DNA from: Streptomyces sp. JJ38
Lineage (GTDB): Bacteria > Actinomycetota > Actinomycetes > Streptomycetales > Streptomycetaceae
Assembly: GCF_019303475.1 (NCBI RefSeq)
Contig: NZ_JABLSI010000014.1
Location: 28,144-92,143, forward strand
Direction: 5' to 3'
DNA: 64,000 bases
Part shown: piece by piece, positions 16,055 to 24,444 of the stretch
How the letters are laid out: each line of letters starts with the position of its first letter
Position numbering within the stretch: position 1 is the first letter of the stretch
Notes under the pieces: generated by a model
The model's input: only the letters and a program-made list of their open reading frames with translations
The model's database searches: none
What the model was told of the DNA's origin: nothing
Made by a program: the position numbers and the translations under genes

Positions 16055-16500
16055 TCCGCCTCCTCCACCACATGGGCGGCCTTGCCCGTGACGTCGAAGG
16101 GGAAGGCGACGCTGCCGGGGAAGAGCACGGGCACCCGCAGCCGGACGGTGGCGGTGACGAGCCCGCCGGACTCGGCGCAGCCCACGGAGGCCGAGGAGCT
16201 CCAGGCGCTCGGCAGGTCGGAGGTGCCCGCGGCGGCGCAGTCGCCACCGACGGCCGCGGCACGGGCGGCCTCGTCGGCGGCGTTCCCCGCGAGGCTGTAG
16301 GTGTAGCCGACGAGCGCGAACTGCCAGAGAAGCACCAGGGTGAGCAGGATCAGCGGCAGCATGCCGAGGAACTCGATCGTCACCTGCCCCCGGTCTCGGG
16401 AAGGCTGTTCCCGGAAACGCCCGCCCCCGAAGCGCCCGCCCCCGAAGCGCCGCTCCCGTGGCCGCCACGCGCACGGGACCGGCCCCGCCCCGCCGGGCAC
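16051..16500 (-). CDS. TadE-like pseudopilin (first)
   Basis: A 149-residue TadE-family protein. An unusually long basic, Gly/Arg-rich leader with a repeated FGGGR precedes SRDRGQVTIEFLGMLPLILLTLVLLWQFALVGYTYSLAGNAADEAARAAA, which is the processing site, assembly helix and TadE helix. Two cysteines in the exported part (GGDCAAA, VGCAES) may pair. The GTG start nearly abuts the tadZ stop (spacing of three bases). A shorter start within the leader is possible. Confidence 0.82.
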   Translation of the reverse strand: MPGGAGPVPCAWRPRERRFGGGRFGGGRFREQPSRDRGQVTIEFLGMLPLILLTLVLLWQFALVGYTYSLAGNAADEAARAAAVGGDCAAAGTSDLPSAWSSSASVGCAESGGLVTATVRLRVPVLFPGSVAFPFDVTGKAAHVVEEAE

Positions 16501-16503
16501 GGC

Positions 16504-17853
16504 TCACCGCTCCCCGGCCGCGCCGCCCCGGCGGCGTCGGCGGGTGGTGAGGGCGCCCCGGGCGCGGGCGGCCGGGACGAGTGAGGGGCCGGGAGACGCC
16601 GGGGCGGGGAGGAGCGCGGAGCGGCCGGAGGCGGCGGGCTGGGTGCCGCCGCGCCGTTCGCCGCCGACGAGCCCGACCTCCCCGGCCAGGGCCCACAGGG
16701 CCTGGCGGACGCTGCCGCGGCTGTCGAGTTCGTGCATGCGGGAGGAGTCCAGGCAGCTCTGGAGCTCCTTGAAGGCGGCGGGGACGGTGGTGCGGGCGAC
16801 GCGGGTGCCGGAGATCTGCGCGATGAGCGGGGGCTGGATCTCGGTGCCGCGGGTGTGCCGGTTGACGAGGGTGACGGTGTCCTCCGCCTTGCGGATCTGG
16901 AGCCGGTCCCACAGCCGCACCTGCCGTTTGACGCCGCGTACGGCGACGACGTCGGGGGTGGTGACGAGCAGGGCGGTGTCGGCGGTCTCGACGGCGGCGG
17001 CGCCGGCGGCGTCGAGGTGGGCGCCGCAGTCGACGACGACGGCGTCGTAGCGGGCGCGCAGGGCGTGGAGGAGCTGGCGGGCCGCGGGGTCGGTGACCTC
17101 TTCGGCGCGCTCGCCCTCGGCGGGTGCGAGCAGCAGGGCGAGGCCGCTCTCGTGGGCGAAGACGGCGTCCTGGAGGACGCGGGGGGTGAGGTCGCTGATG
17201 CCGGCGAGGTCGGCCACGGAGCGGCGGAACTGGACGTCGAGGAAGGAGGCGACGTCGCCGGTCTGGAGGTCGAGGTCGACGAGGACGGTCTCGCGGCCGG
17301 AGGCCTGGGCGGCGAGGGCGAGCTGTACGGCGGTGAGGGTCGTGCCGACGCCGCCCTTGGCGCCGGTGACGGTGACGAGGGTGCCGCCGGGCCCGGAGCC
17401 GAACGGGTCCTCGCCGGGGCCGAGGTGGCGGCGTACCCCGGTGGACCACCCGGCGACGGCCTGGACCCGGGCGGCGAGGTCCTCGTAGCCGATGGGCAGG
17501 GCGAGGACGCCGCGGGCCCCGCTGTCCATGGCGGCGGAGTAGACGGCGGGGCTGGGGTCGCTGGTGATGAGGACGGTGCCGACGGCCGGGAAGCGCACCG
17601 CGATCTCGCGGATGACGTCGAGGGCGGGGCGAGGGCCGACGCGCTCGTGGACGAGGACGACCTCGGGGAGCCCGGCGACGGACTCGGAGCCGAGCGCGGC
17701 CAGCAGGTCGAGCAGGGACGTCGAGTTGCCGATGGGCGGCTGGGGGTCGGCGGCGGGGAGGCGCCCGAGGAGCTCGGCGAGGGCGTGGGCCAGGTCGGCG
17801 TCGCCCACGGCGGGGAGGACGCGCGTGGCGGGCTGGTGCATGGGCTGCCTCAC
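16504..17853 (-). CDS. tadZ: pilus assembly AAA/ParA-like ATPase TadZ/CpaE
   Basis: A 449-residue TadZ/CpaE-type protein thought to place the Tad machine in the cell. The N-terminal 140 residues are a receiver-like domain (VVLVHERVGPRPALDVIREIAVRFPAVGTVLITSD, lacking a clear phospho-acceptor). A ParA/MinD-like ATPase domain follows, with deviant Walker A GAKGGVGTT at 164-172, DLDLQTGDVASFL and YDAVVVDCGAHLDAA (Walker B region). The C-terminus is an Arg/Ala-rich tail. It overlaps the cpaB stop by four bases. Confidence 0.88.
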   Translation of the reverse strand: MRQPMHQPATRVLPAVGDADLAHALAELLGRLPAADPQPPIGNSTSLLDLLAALGSESVAGLPEVVLVHERVGPRPALDVIREIAVRFPAVGTVLITSDPSPAVYSAAMDSGARGVLALPIGYEDLAARVQAVAGWSTGVRRHLGPGEDPFGSGPGGTLVTVTGAKGGVGTTLTAVQLALAAQASGRETVLVDLDLQTGDVASFLDVQFRRSVADLAGISDLTPRVLQDAVFAHESGLALLLAPAEGERAEEVTDPAARQLLHALRARYDAVVVDCGAHLDAAGAAAVETADTALLVTTPDVVAVRGVKRQVRLWDRLQIRKAEDTVTLVNRHTRGTEIQPPLIAQISGTRVARTTVPAAFKELQSCLDSSRMHELDSRGSVRQALWALAGEVGLVGGERRGGTQPAASGRSALLPAPASPGPSLVPAARARGALTTRRRRRGGAAGER

Positions 17854-18560
17854 TTGTCCTCGCCGAGCGTGTAGGTGCGTTCGTCCTGGGGAATGCCGCT
17901 CTGCTCTCCGGGGGCGACGAGGGCGAGCCGCACGTGGGTGGCGAACGACTCGGCGTAGGCGATGCGCTGGGCGCCGCGGGTGTCGAGGGCGAAGGTGATG
18001 GGCACGGCCTCGGAGGTGCCGCGGGCACGTCCGGAGTCGGCGTCGGTGTCCTCGATGCTGGTGAGTTCGCCGACGTCGATGACGCGGGCCGACTCGACGA
18101 TGAGCTGGGAGACGTCGGGGTCGTCGCCCTCACCGCGGAACGTGGCGTAGACGTTGACCCGGGCTCCGGGGGTGATCTTCCCGGCGACTCCGGTGGCGGA
18201 GTCGATCATGATGGCGATCTCCTGCTGCCCGGTATCGAGGGCCGGGCGGTCGGCGATCATGTCGAGCTGCAGGAGGGAACCGGACTTCAGCGGGTTGACG
18301 GCGATCTTGCCCTTGATCGCCGCGAGGTCGGTGACGGCCGTCTCGGGCAGCCACCGCTCGGGCATGCTGATCTCCGTGAACTGCTCGGCCCGCAGTGCCT
18401 GGTAGGGCTCGATGTCCTTCTTCACCTCGTAGGCCCGCACCTCGGGCCCGACCTTGGACTCCACGTCGTTGACGACGGCGAGGACGCCGACGAACGCGAT
18501 GAGCGCGCCGAGTGTGGACAGGAGCATCAGGAGGATGCCGCGGCGCTGGCGGGAGTTCAT
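17850..18560 (-). CDS. cpaB: Flp pilus assembly protein CpaB/RcpC
   Basis: A 236-residue CpaB/RcpC-like protein. A single N-terminal membrane helix (ILLMLLSTLGALIAFVGVLAVVND) is followed by an SAF domain (AYEVKKDIEPYQALRAEQFTEISMPERWLPE ... LKSGSLLQLDMI) and the RcpC-type region ITPGARVNVYATF. It is anchored with the domain outside the membrane. It is the first gene of the tad operon as seen here, and the operon promoter should lie in the repeat-containing gap upstream. Confidence 0.85.
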   Translation of the reverse strand: MNSRQRRGILLMLLSTLGALIAFVGVLAVVNDVESKVGPEVRAYEVKKDIEPYQALRAEQFTEISMPERWLPETAVTDLAAIKGKIAVNPLKSGSLLQLDMIADRPALDTGQQEIAIMIDSATGVAGKITPGARVNVYATFRGEGDDPDVSQLIVESARVIDVGELTSIEDTDADSGRARGTSEAVPITFALDTRGAQRIAYAESFATHVRLALVAPGEQSGIPQDERTYTLGEDK

Positions 18561-18647
18561 ATCGGGGGGCTACCTCTGCTGCGTGGTCGAGTCCGGGCGG
18601 GGGCTGTTCGGCGGAGCTGCCGGCCGGAGGCCGGGTGGCCGGGGCCG

Positions 18648-18696
18648 GGGGCTGAGAGTCAGGGGCTGGGGGTCAGGGCTGGGGGTCAGGGGCTGA
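18648..18696. repeat. about 3.5 copies of a 14-bp tandem repeat
   Basis: Imperfect units of the form ggggctgggggtca lie in the 202-base gap upstream of cpaB, the expected position of the tad promoter. No protein signature overlaps them. Confidence 0.75.
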
Positions 18697-18762
18697 GGAG
18701 GCGGTCCGGGCCGGTCCGGGGTGCTATGGGGTTGTACCAGCATGGTGCGGTCTACGGGCCCG

Positions 18763-19764
18763 TCATGTCTGCCCATGGGACGGTCCGTAGGGGACGACGT
18801 CCGACACCGCGGCCTCGTGCGGTATGACGGCGCCAGGGCCGGTGTCCTCGTGCGGGTCAAGACCGGTGCCGTAGTCCGCCGGCGCGCGGCGGCTCGGCTG
18901 CCGCTGCTCGCCGGGGGGCACCGGGGCGGCGCAGAAGGCGCAGCGGTCACCGATGAGTTCGAGGCCGCACCAGTGGCACACGGTGCGCCGCACGGAGCCG
19001 ATGAGCTGGTAGAGGACGGAGATGTCGGGGATGGCCGCGGCGAACTCGACCAGCTTGCCGGTGCCCCACCAGCGCGCCGAGTCGGGCGGCAGCGTGGCCT
19101 GTTCGACGCCGGTGACCTGCCACTGCGCGGCCAGGGTGCCGGCGGGCCAGGCGGAGGTGAGCTGGCCCGCGGCGGTCGTGAGCCGGGTGACGTAGTCGGG
19201 GCCCTTGAGCGGTGCGGCGTGCGGGCCGAGCCGGACGAGCTGCGGCTCCGGGGCCGTGACGACGGCGAACTGGCTCCCCGGCACCCAGGACCTGGCGTGC
19301 GTGGTCAGCGAGACCGGCACCCGGTCCAGCTTGGCGACCGAGGTGAGGACGGCGCCGGCGTGGACGTAGTGCGCCAGCAACCGGACGGCCGCGGCCAGCA
19401 CGCCGGGGCTGAGGTCGGTCGCCGACAGCTGCCGCAGCTGCCGCACCAGCACGGCCAGCGCGAGCGGCGGCAGCTCGGACTCCACGAGCGCGATCCGCTC
19501 GGACTCCAGGACGGAGCGGACGGTGTGCAGCCGCCGCCGGACGGCGGCGGGGACCGAGGCGGGGTAGAGCACGACGAGGTAGCCGTGCTGGTCGAGCAGG
19601 TGACGGGTGTGGTCGAGCGCGGCGTCGAGCGGAGTGCGGTCGGGCGGTGGGAGGACGGCGGCGGGCGGCGTCTGCCGGTCCGGTGGCGGCAGCACCAGCT
19701 CCGGGCTGGTCACGGCTATCGCGGTCGTCACATCTGCCTGCCCGTCGTCGGTCGCGTTCCGCAC
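18763..19764 (-). CDS. hypothetical protein with C-terminal zinc ribbon
   Basis: A 333-residue soluble protein that I do not recognise. The N-terminal and central parts are alpha/beta (LDHTRHLLDQHGYLVVLYPASVPAAVRRRLHTVRSVLESERIALVESELPPLALAVLVRQL, then VPGSQFAVVTAPEPQLV). Near residue 270, CHWCGLELIGDRCAFC gives a four-Cys zinc ribbon, and the tail is disordered. It is the gene immediately upstream of the tad operon and on the same strand. A link to the pilus is only positional. Confidence 0.65.
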   Translation of the reverse strand: MRNATDDGQADVTTAIAVTSPELVLPPPDRQTPPAAVLPPPDRTPLDAALDHTRHLLDQHGYLVVLYPASVPAAVRRRLHTVRSVLESERIALVESELPPLALAVLVRQLRQLSATDLSPGVLAAAVRLLAHYVHAGAVLTSVAKLDRVPVSLTTHARSWVPGSQFAVVTAPEPQLVRLGPHAAPLKGPDYVTRLTTAAGQLTSAWPAGTLAAQWQVTGVEQATLPPDSARWWGTGKLVEFAAAIPDISVLYQLIGSVRRTVCHWCGLELIGDRCAFCAAPVPPGEQRQPSRRAPADYGTGLDPHEDTGPGAVIPHEAAVSDVVPYGPSHGQT

Positions 19765-19842
19765 GCCCCGCGCGGCGCTCTCGGATACCGGCCGCGGCGG
19801 CCGTTCCTCACCATATGTGCTCCTCGTGCCACCGCAGTAGCC

Positions 19843-21261
19843 CTACCAGGGAAGTGCGCGGATCTGTTCGACGCACAGGACGACGAACAGCGCGGCGGCC
19901 AGGACGAGCATGGTGTTGCTGAGCGGGCCGCTGCGCCAGGGCGCGGGCATGTCGCGCCGGTTGAGCAGCACGAGCAGCGTCCCGGCCAGGAACGGCAGGA
20001 ACAGCGCCCCGAGGACGCCGTACCCGATCACGAGGGCGAAGGGGCGGTCGAGGAAGAGCAGCACGATCGGCGGGAACGTGAGCCAGAGCAGGTAGAAGCG
20101 GAAGGCGGGCGAGCGTTCCCGGGCCCCGGAGGCCACCGCGCGGGCACCGCCCACGTCACCGGCCGCGCCACGGCCCGCGCGACCGCCCGCCCACCGTCCC
20201 GCAGCGCCACCCAGGTGGGCGGTGTAGTCGGAGAACAGCAGGCTCACGCCGTGCCAGACGCCGACGAGCGAGGAGAACGAGGTCGCGAAGAAGCCGACGA
20301 GGAACAGGTCGGCGGTGAACGGGTCGAAGCGCCGCTCGAGTTCGGTGCCGACGTCCAGCAGGCCCCTGCTGCCGTCCAGCGTGGCCTGGGTGGCCTGCAG
20401 CAGCTCGGCGCCGACAATGATCATGGCGATGGTGAAGACGGCCGTGGTGACGTAGGCCGTCGCGTTGTCCAGCCGCATCATCCGCATCCAGCCCGGGGTG
20501 TCCCAGCCCTTGGCGTTCACCCAGTAGCCGTAGGCGGCCATCGTGATGGTGCCGCCCACGCCCCCGACGACGCCGAGCGTGTAGACGACGGAGCCGTCGG
20601 GAATGGAGGGCCACAGCCCGGCGAACGCCGCGCCCGCGTCGGGCACGACCCGGACGGCCAGCACCACCACGACGACGAACATGGTGCCGATGAGCACCGT
20701 CATGACGCGCTCGACGACCCGGTACCGGTTGAACCACACGAAGACGAGGCCGAGGAGAGCCGTCCCGACTCCCCACACCTTGAAGTCCACGGTGTCGGGG
20801 AAGAGCGCCGCCAGGGGCAGGGCGGCGGCGGACATCGCCGTCGCCCCGTAGACGAAGCCCCACAGCAGGGCGTAGCCGCCGAAGTAGTAGAGCGTCCAGG
20901 AGCCGAGGGAGCGCCAGCCGTCGAAGAGCGTGCGGCCGGTGGCCAGGTGCCAGCGGGCCGCGCCCTCGGCGAAGGCGATGCGGATGGCGCAGCCGACGAC
21001 GACGGCCCACAGCAGCGTGTACCCGAAGCGGCTGCCGGCGACGAGCGTGGCGACGAGGTCCCCGGCCCCGATCCCGGTGGCGGCGACGACGAGGCCGGGG
21101 CCGACGGACCGCCAGCGGACCCGGCCCTCCGCCTCGTCCGACGCGGGGCCGGAACCGGGGCTTGACGCGGCGCCGGAACCGGGGCCTGACGCGGGGCCGG
21201 AACCGGGGCTTGACGCGGGGCCGGGGCCGGGGCCGTCAGCCGAAGCTGGGTGGGTGGACAC
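19843..21261 (-). CDS. Nramp-family metal ion transporter
   Basis: A 472-residue polytopic membrane protein with about 11 helices that reads as an Nramp/SLC11-type transporter: VGPGLVVAATGIGAGDLVATLVAGSRFGYTLLWAVVVGCAIRIAFAEGAARWHLATGRTL in TM1-3, then TITMAAYGYWVNAKGWDTPGWMR. In Nramp proteins TM1 carries DPGN and TM6 carries MPH; here these positions read GAGD and AYGYW, so it belongs to the divergent Nramp-related group and its ion cannot be assumed. The N-terminal 40 residues are a repetitive GPGSGPASS tail encoded by DNA repeats. The chosen GTG overlaps the preceding gene by 26 bases. Confidence 0.75.
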   Translation of the reverse strand: MSTHPASADGPGPGPASSPGSGPASGPGSGAASSPGSGPASDEAEGRVRWRSVGPGLVVAATGIGAGDLVATLVAGSRFGYTLLWAVVVGCAIRIAFAEGAARWHLATGRTLFDGWRSLGSWTLYYFGGYALLWGFVYGATAMSAAALPLAALFPDTVDFKVWGVGTALLGLVFVWFNRYRVVERVMTVLIGTMFVVVVVLAVRVVPDAGAAFAGLWPSIPDGSVVYTLGVVGGVGGTITMAAYGYWVNAKGWDTPGWMRMMRLDNATAYVTTAVFTIAMIIVGAELLQATQATLDGSRGLLDVGTELERRFDPFTADLFLVGFFATSFSSLVGVWHGVSLLFSDYTAHLGGAAGRWAGGRAGRGAAGDVGGARAVASGARERSPAFRFYLLWLTFPPIVLLFLDRPFALVIGYGVLGALFLPFLAGTLLVLLNRRDMPAPWRSGPLSNTMLVLAAALFVVLCVEQIRALPW

Positions 21262-22222
21262 GGAAGGTCTCCATCGCGAAACGGTGTACCCACGCGATCT
21301 CGGTGCTCTCGCCGACGGGCCCGGAGGTGACGAGGCTGTAGGGCGCGCCGTTGTCGGCGGTGAAGCGCTCGTCGAAGCTGATCCGGGGGCCGAACTCGTC
21401 GTGCTCGTACCGGTAGGCGTGCAGCACGCTGTCGGCACGGCTGGGCGTCACGAGCCCGGACTCATCCCGCTCGTAGCCCTCGAACCGCTCGGCGATGGCG
21501 CGGGCCTCGTCCATCGACTCCTGCGGCGAGTCCCACCCCAGGGTGAACACCTGGATGCGACTGCGCTCACCGGGGGTGCCGATGAAGGTGCTGAACCCGT
21601 CCCGCCGCAGCTGCCACGTCTCGGGGGCGGCCACGTCGAAGCGGACGTCGCGGAACCACTCCCAGCCCTCCGGAAGCGGGGCCGAGGCCCCGGAGGGCGG
21701 CGGCGAGGACGTGGGCGGAGTCGTCGAAGGGGCGGGGTCGGACGGGTTGGAGGGGGAGGGGGAAGTCGTGGACGGGCGCGGGGGCCGGGCGTCGTCCCGC
21801 TCGTCCTCCTCGCTCCCGGTGGCCCGCGCGAGCCACACGGCCCCGCCGACGGCGAGCAGCACGGCGAGGACGATGACCCCGGCCACGACCGGTGCCCGCC
21901 GCCCCCGTGCGGGCCGCGCGCCGACAGGCTCGGGCTCACCGAGCTCGACCGACGGGCCGACCGGCGGCGGCTGCGCCGACGGCCCGGCGGGTGGCTCGAC
22001 CGGATGCTCGCCCCGGCCCGCGGGCGTCTCGGCGGGCTGTTCCGGCGCCGCGGGCTCCGCGGAGCGGCCGGGCGGGCGCGACGGCGGCGCCGCGGGCCGC
22101 GCGGGTGGCACGGACGGCATCGGCGGCGGCTGCCCACCGGAGAACCGGGGTTCGGCCCCTGGCCGGGGCTCGGGCCCGGGCTCGGTGACCCAGGTTCCGC
22201 GTTCCTCGTCCCAGTACGCCAC
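21236..22222 (-). CDS. single-TM protein with Pro-rich cytoplasmic half
   Basis: A 328-residue membrane-anchored protein. The first 110 residues are Pro/Ala/Glu-rich after MAYWDEERGTWVTEP, a start seen in other streptomycete proteins with WxxxxxxW tags. One helix (APVVAGVIVLAVLLAVGGAVWLA, about residues 112-134) leads to a Ser/Pro/Thr linker. The extracytoplasmic domain is PLPEGWEWFRDVRFDVAAPETWQLRRDGFSTFIGTPGERSRIQVF ... AWVHRFAMETFRV. No enzyme motif. The domain resembles the outer parts of serine/threonine-kinase-associated or LpqN-like proteins, but I cannot assign it. Confidence 0.7.
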   Translation of the reverse strand: MAYWDEERGTWVTEPGPEPRPGAEPRFSGGQPPPMPSVPPARPAAPPSRPPGRSAEPAAPEQPAETPAGRGEHPVEPPAGPSAQPPPVGPSVELGEPEPVGARPARGRRAPVVAGVIVLAVLLAVGGAVWLARATGSEEDERDDARPPRPSTTSPSPSNPSDPAPSTTPPTSSPPPSGASAPLPEGWEWFRDVRFDVAAPETWQLRRDGFSTFIGTPGERSRIQVFTLGWDSPQESMDEARAIAERFEGYERDESGLVTPSRADSVLHAYRYEHDEFGPRISFDERFTADNGAPYSLVTSGPVGESTEIAWVHRFAMETFRVHPPSFG

Positions 22223-22232
22223 GGCTGCCCGC

Positions 22233-22667
22233 TCAGCCGAGCAGGGCCTGGACGGCCTGGACGACGGGGGCCGCGGCGGCGAGGGCGGCCACAGCGCTGC
22301 CGCCGGAACGCAGCAGCTCGCGGAGGCGGCCGAGCCGTTCGCGTTCGGCCTGGCCGGTGCGCTCCAGCTCCGCGAGGCTCTCCCCCACCTCGGCCACGCC
22401 CTCGGCCTCGGGGGCGAGCATGGGCAGGTCCCGGCGCAGGTCGTGGACGGCGGCCAGGAGTTCGGGGCTCGCGGTGAGAACCTGCTGACCCGCCTGGTTC
22501 TGGGCGTGCTCGCCGGAGGAGACGACGGCTCCCGGCGAGTCGTTGACGGCCTGGGCGCCGTCTCCGGCGGCGACGGCGCCGCCGCTCATGTTCCCGACGT
22601 AGACGCCCCCGGAGACCCGGACGTTCCGCGGCTCCGGTGTCGGCTCCCGCTCGGCTTCCCCGTTCAT
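22233..22667 (-). CDS. small protein with glycine-rich motif and C-terminal helical domain
   Basis: A 144-residue protein. The N-terminus carries the motif GGVYVGNMSGGAVAAGDGA (residues 20-38) with spaced Gly-Gly steps, then NDSPGAVVSSGEHAQNQAG. The C-terminal 75 residues are helical (LLAAVHDLRRDLPMLAPEAEGVAEVGESLAELERTGQAERERLGRLRELLRSGGSAVAALAAA), similar in shape to the small helical DUF5955-type domains of streptomycetes. The ATG overlaps the upstream gene stop (ATGA). The same glycine motif ends that upstream protein, so the two products may interact through it, possibly by a cross-beta or amyloid-like contact. That is inference. Confidence 0.7.
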   Translation of the reverse strand: MNGEAEREPTPEPRNVRVSGGVYVGNMSGGAVAAGDGAQAVNDSPGAVVSSGEHAQNQAGQQVLTASPELLAAVHDLRRDLPMLAPEAEGVAEVGESLAELERTGQAERERLGRLRELLRSGGSAVAALAAAAPVVQAVQALLG

Positions 22668-24313
22668 GCGCTGCTCTCCCGTGCCGCTGGTTCGGTGGAC
22701 TTCTGCGTGAGGGTGGACTTGGTGGCGCGGGCCTTGGCACCCGTGCCCGAGGCGACGGCGCCGCCGCTCATCTCCCCGATGTAGACGCCGCCCTGGGAGA
22801 CCTGGACGATCTGCTGCTGGAACTCGTCCGTCTGGAAGCCGGAGGCGCGCAGGGCGTCCCGGACCCCGCTGGCGATCCGGTCCTGCACGGTCTTGATGTA
22901 GCGGCTGACGTCCATCTCCTGGAAGAGGGAGAGCTTCGGGGTACTGCCGAGCTCGCGGATGGACGTCTTCGGGCCGTCGGAGACGGACAGGTGCGGCTTG
23001 CGCATCCACAGCCGGAACGCGCTCGCGAGCGCGGAGCCGAGGGTGCGCAGGCTCTCGTAGAGGGCGGTCGGGGTGTCCCCCAGGGCCCGTACGGCGGACC
23101 GGCGGTTGTCGTTGCGCGCCGGGTCGGCCAGTTCGTCGATGCGCGTGAAGGACCTGCGCACCGGGGTCAGCACGTGCGGGACGACCTCCAGCACCAGCAT
23201 CCCGCCCTGGGTGTGGACGCGGACGAGGACGGAGACGACGACCTGCTCGTGCCAGGCGCCGATGCGCACGCGGAGGAAGTACCTGCGGCCCTCGCCGCCC
23301 TCGTCGACGGCGACGTCGAGGTGTTCGCGGATGTGCTCGGCCTGCCGGGAGACCGCCGGGCGGGCGACGCCGCCGGGCAGGTAGACGAACTCCTCGATCT
23401 CCAGTGAGCGCATCCGGTCCATGCTGTGCCGGGCGCCGGCGGCGTCCCGCAGGGCGGTCAGCCGCGGGGTGATGAGGTCGACGACCTGGCGTGGGGTGAG
23501 CGGCTCCTTGGACGTGCTGCCGGGCTGCCGCTTGAGCTCCAGGGCGAGGGACCACGGGTTGTGCGGGAGCCCGGCGCCGAGGAACGGTTCGAAGGGGTCG
23601 TAGACGGTCAGCGGTGAGTGCTGTTCCTCGGTGATGGCCGCCTCGATACGCCGGTACCGGTCGCTCGCCGGGAGCCGGGGCGGCGGCGCGGTGCGGAACC
23701 CCTCGCCGGTCAGCTCGCGGCGCAGGAGCGACATGAGGTCGACCTGCTGGGCCCACAGCGGCAGGGCCAGGGCGAAGGGCAACAGCAGGCCGGCCCAGGC
23801 CGTCGGGTCCCCGGTGACCGCGGCCAGGAACACCGTGACGACGTACAGGGCCATCAACAGCCAGCCGAGCAGGCGCCCGACCCGCGCCTTGGACGTCTGC
23901 GGCTGCCGGGTGAGGAGCAACAGCAGACCGATCAGGGCGAAGAACAGCGGCCAGACGGTGAAGAAACCCAGCGGTGAGGCCCCGAGGTCGGCCACGGTGC
24001 CGGAGGCGGTGCGGCCGAGGCCGATCGTCAGGGCGAGGAACAGGGCCCAGACGACGAGCACCCCGACGGCCTTGCCGATCTCCTGGGACCGGGCGCGCAG
24101 GGCGTGGTGGAGCACCGAGACGACGTCCACGCCGAGTGAGGGCGGCACGGGGCGGTCCTCGTGGGCGACGAGCTCGTCGATCACCTTGGTGCGGAACGCG
24201 TGGTCGAGGTACACGCCGCCGGAGAGCAGCCGGGTGGCTTCGGTGTGGACGTGGCGACGTGGGGTGTCGGCGGGCTGGGCGCCGTCACCGGTGTCCTGGG
24301 CAGGAATCGTCAT
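22664..24313 (-). CDS. multi-TM protein ending in the shared glycine motif
   Basis: A 549-residue protein of no named family I recognise. Four membrane helices lie between residues 80 and 195 (VGVLVVWALFLALTIGL; FFTVWPLFFALIGLLLLL; LLGWLLMALYVVTVFLAAV; WAGLLLPFALALPLWA). A large cytoplasmic part follows (YDPFEPFLGAGLPHNPWSLALELKR; FLRVRIGAWHEQVVVSVLVRVHTQGGMLVLEVVPHVL). Near residue 510 the chain reads GGVYIGEMSGGAVASGTGA, almost the same as the motif in the next gene, and then ends in a short basic tail. The pair is translationally coupled and is likely a functional unit at the membrane. Confidence 0.7.
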   Translation of the reverse strand: MTIPAQDTGDGAQPADTPRRHVHTEATRLLSGGVYLDHAFRTKVIDELVAHEDRPVPPSLGVDVVSVLHHALRARSQEIGKAVGVLVVWALFLALTIGLGRTASGTVADLGASPLGFFTVWPLFFALIGLLLLLTRQPQTSKARVGRLLGWLLMALYVVTVFLAAVTGDPTAWAGLLLPFALALPLWAQQVDLMSLLRRELTGEGFRTAPPPRLPASDRYRRIEAAITEEQHSPLTVYDPFEPFLGAGLPHNPWSLALELKRQPGSTSKEPLTPRQVVDLITPRLTALRDAAGARHSMDRMRSLEIEEFVYLPGGVARPAVSRQAEHIREHLDVAVDEGGEGRRYFLRVRIGAWHEQVVVSVLVRVHTQGGMLVLEVVPHVLTPVRRSFTRIDELADPARNDNRRSAVRALGDTPTALYESLRTLGSALASAFRLWMRKPHLSVSDGPKTSIRELGSTPKLSLFQEMDVSRYIKTVQDRIASGVRDALRASGFQTDEFQQQIVQVSQGGVYIGEMSGGAVASGTGAKARATKSTLTQKSTEPAARESSA

Positions 24314-24444
24314 ACGCGTCCCCCGACTCGTCCCCCGAGTTGACTGCGTATGACCTTAGTCACAGAGGATCAGGTGTGCAGGGGCGCACAGGGGTGTCAA
24401 CCGGCGTACGGAGAAGCGCATGCGCCCCGCTCCCAGGCGCCGGC

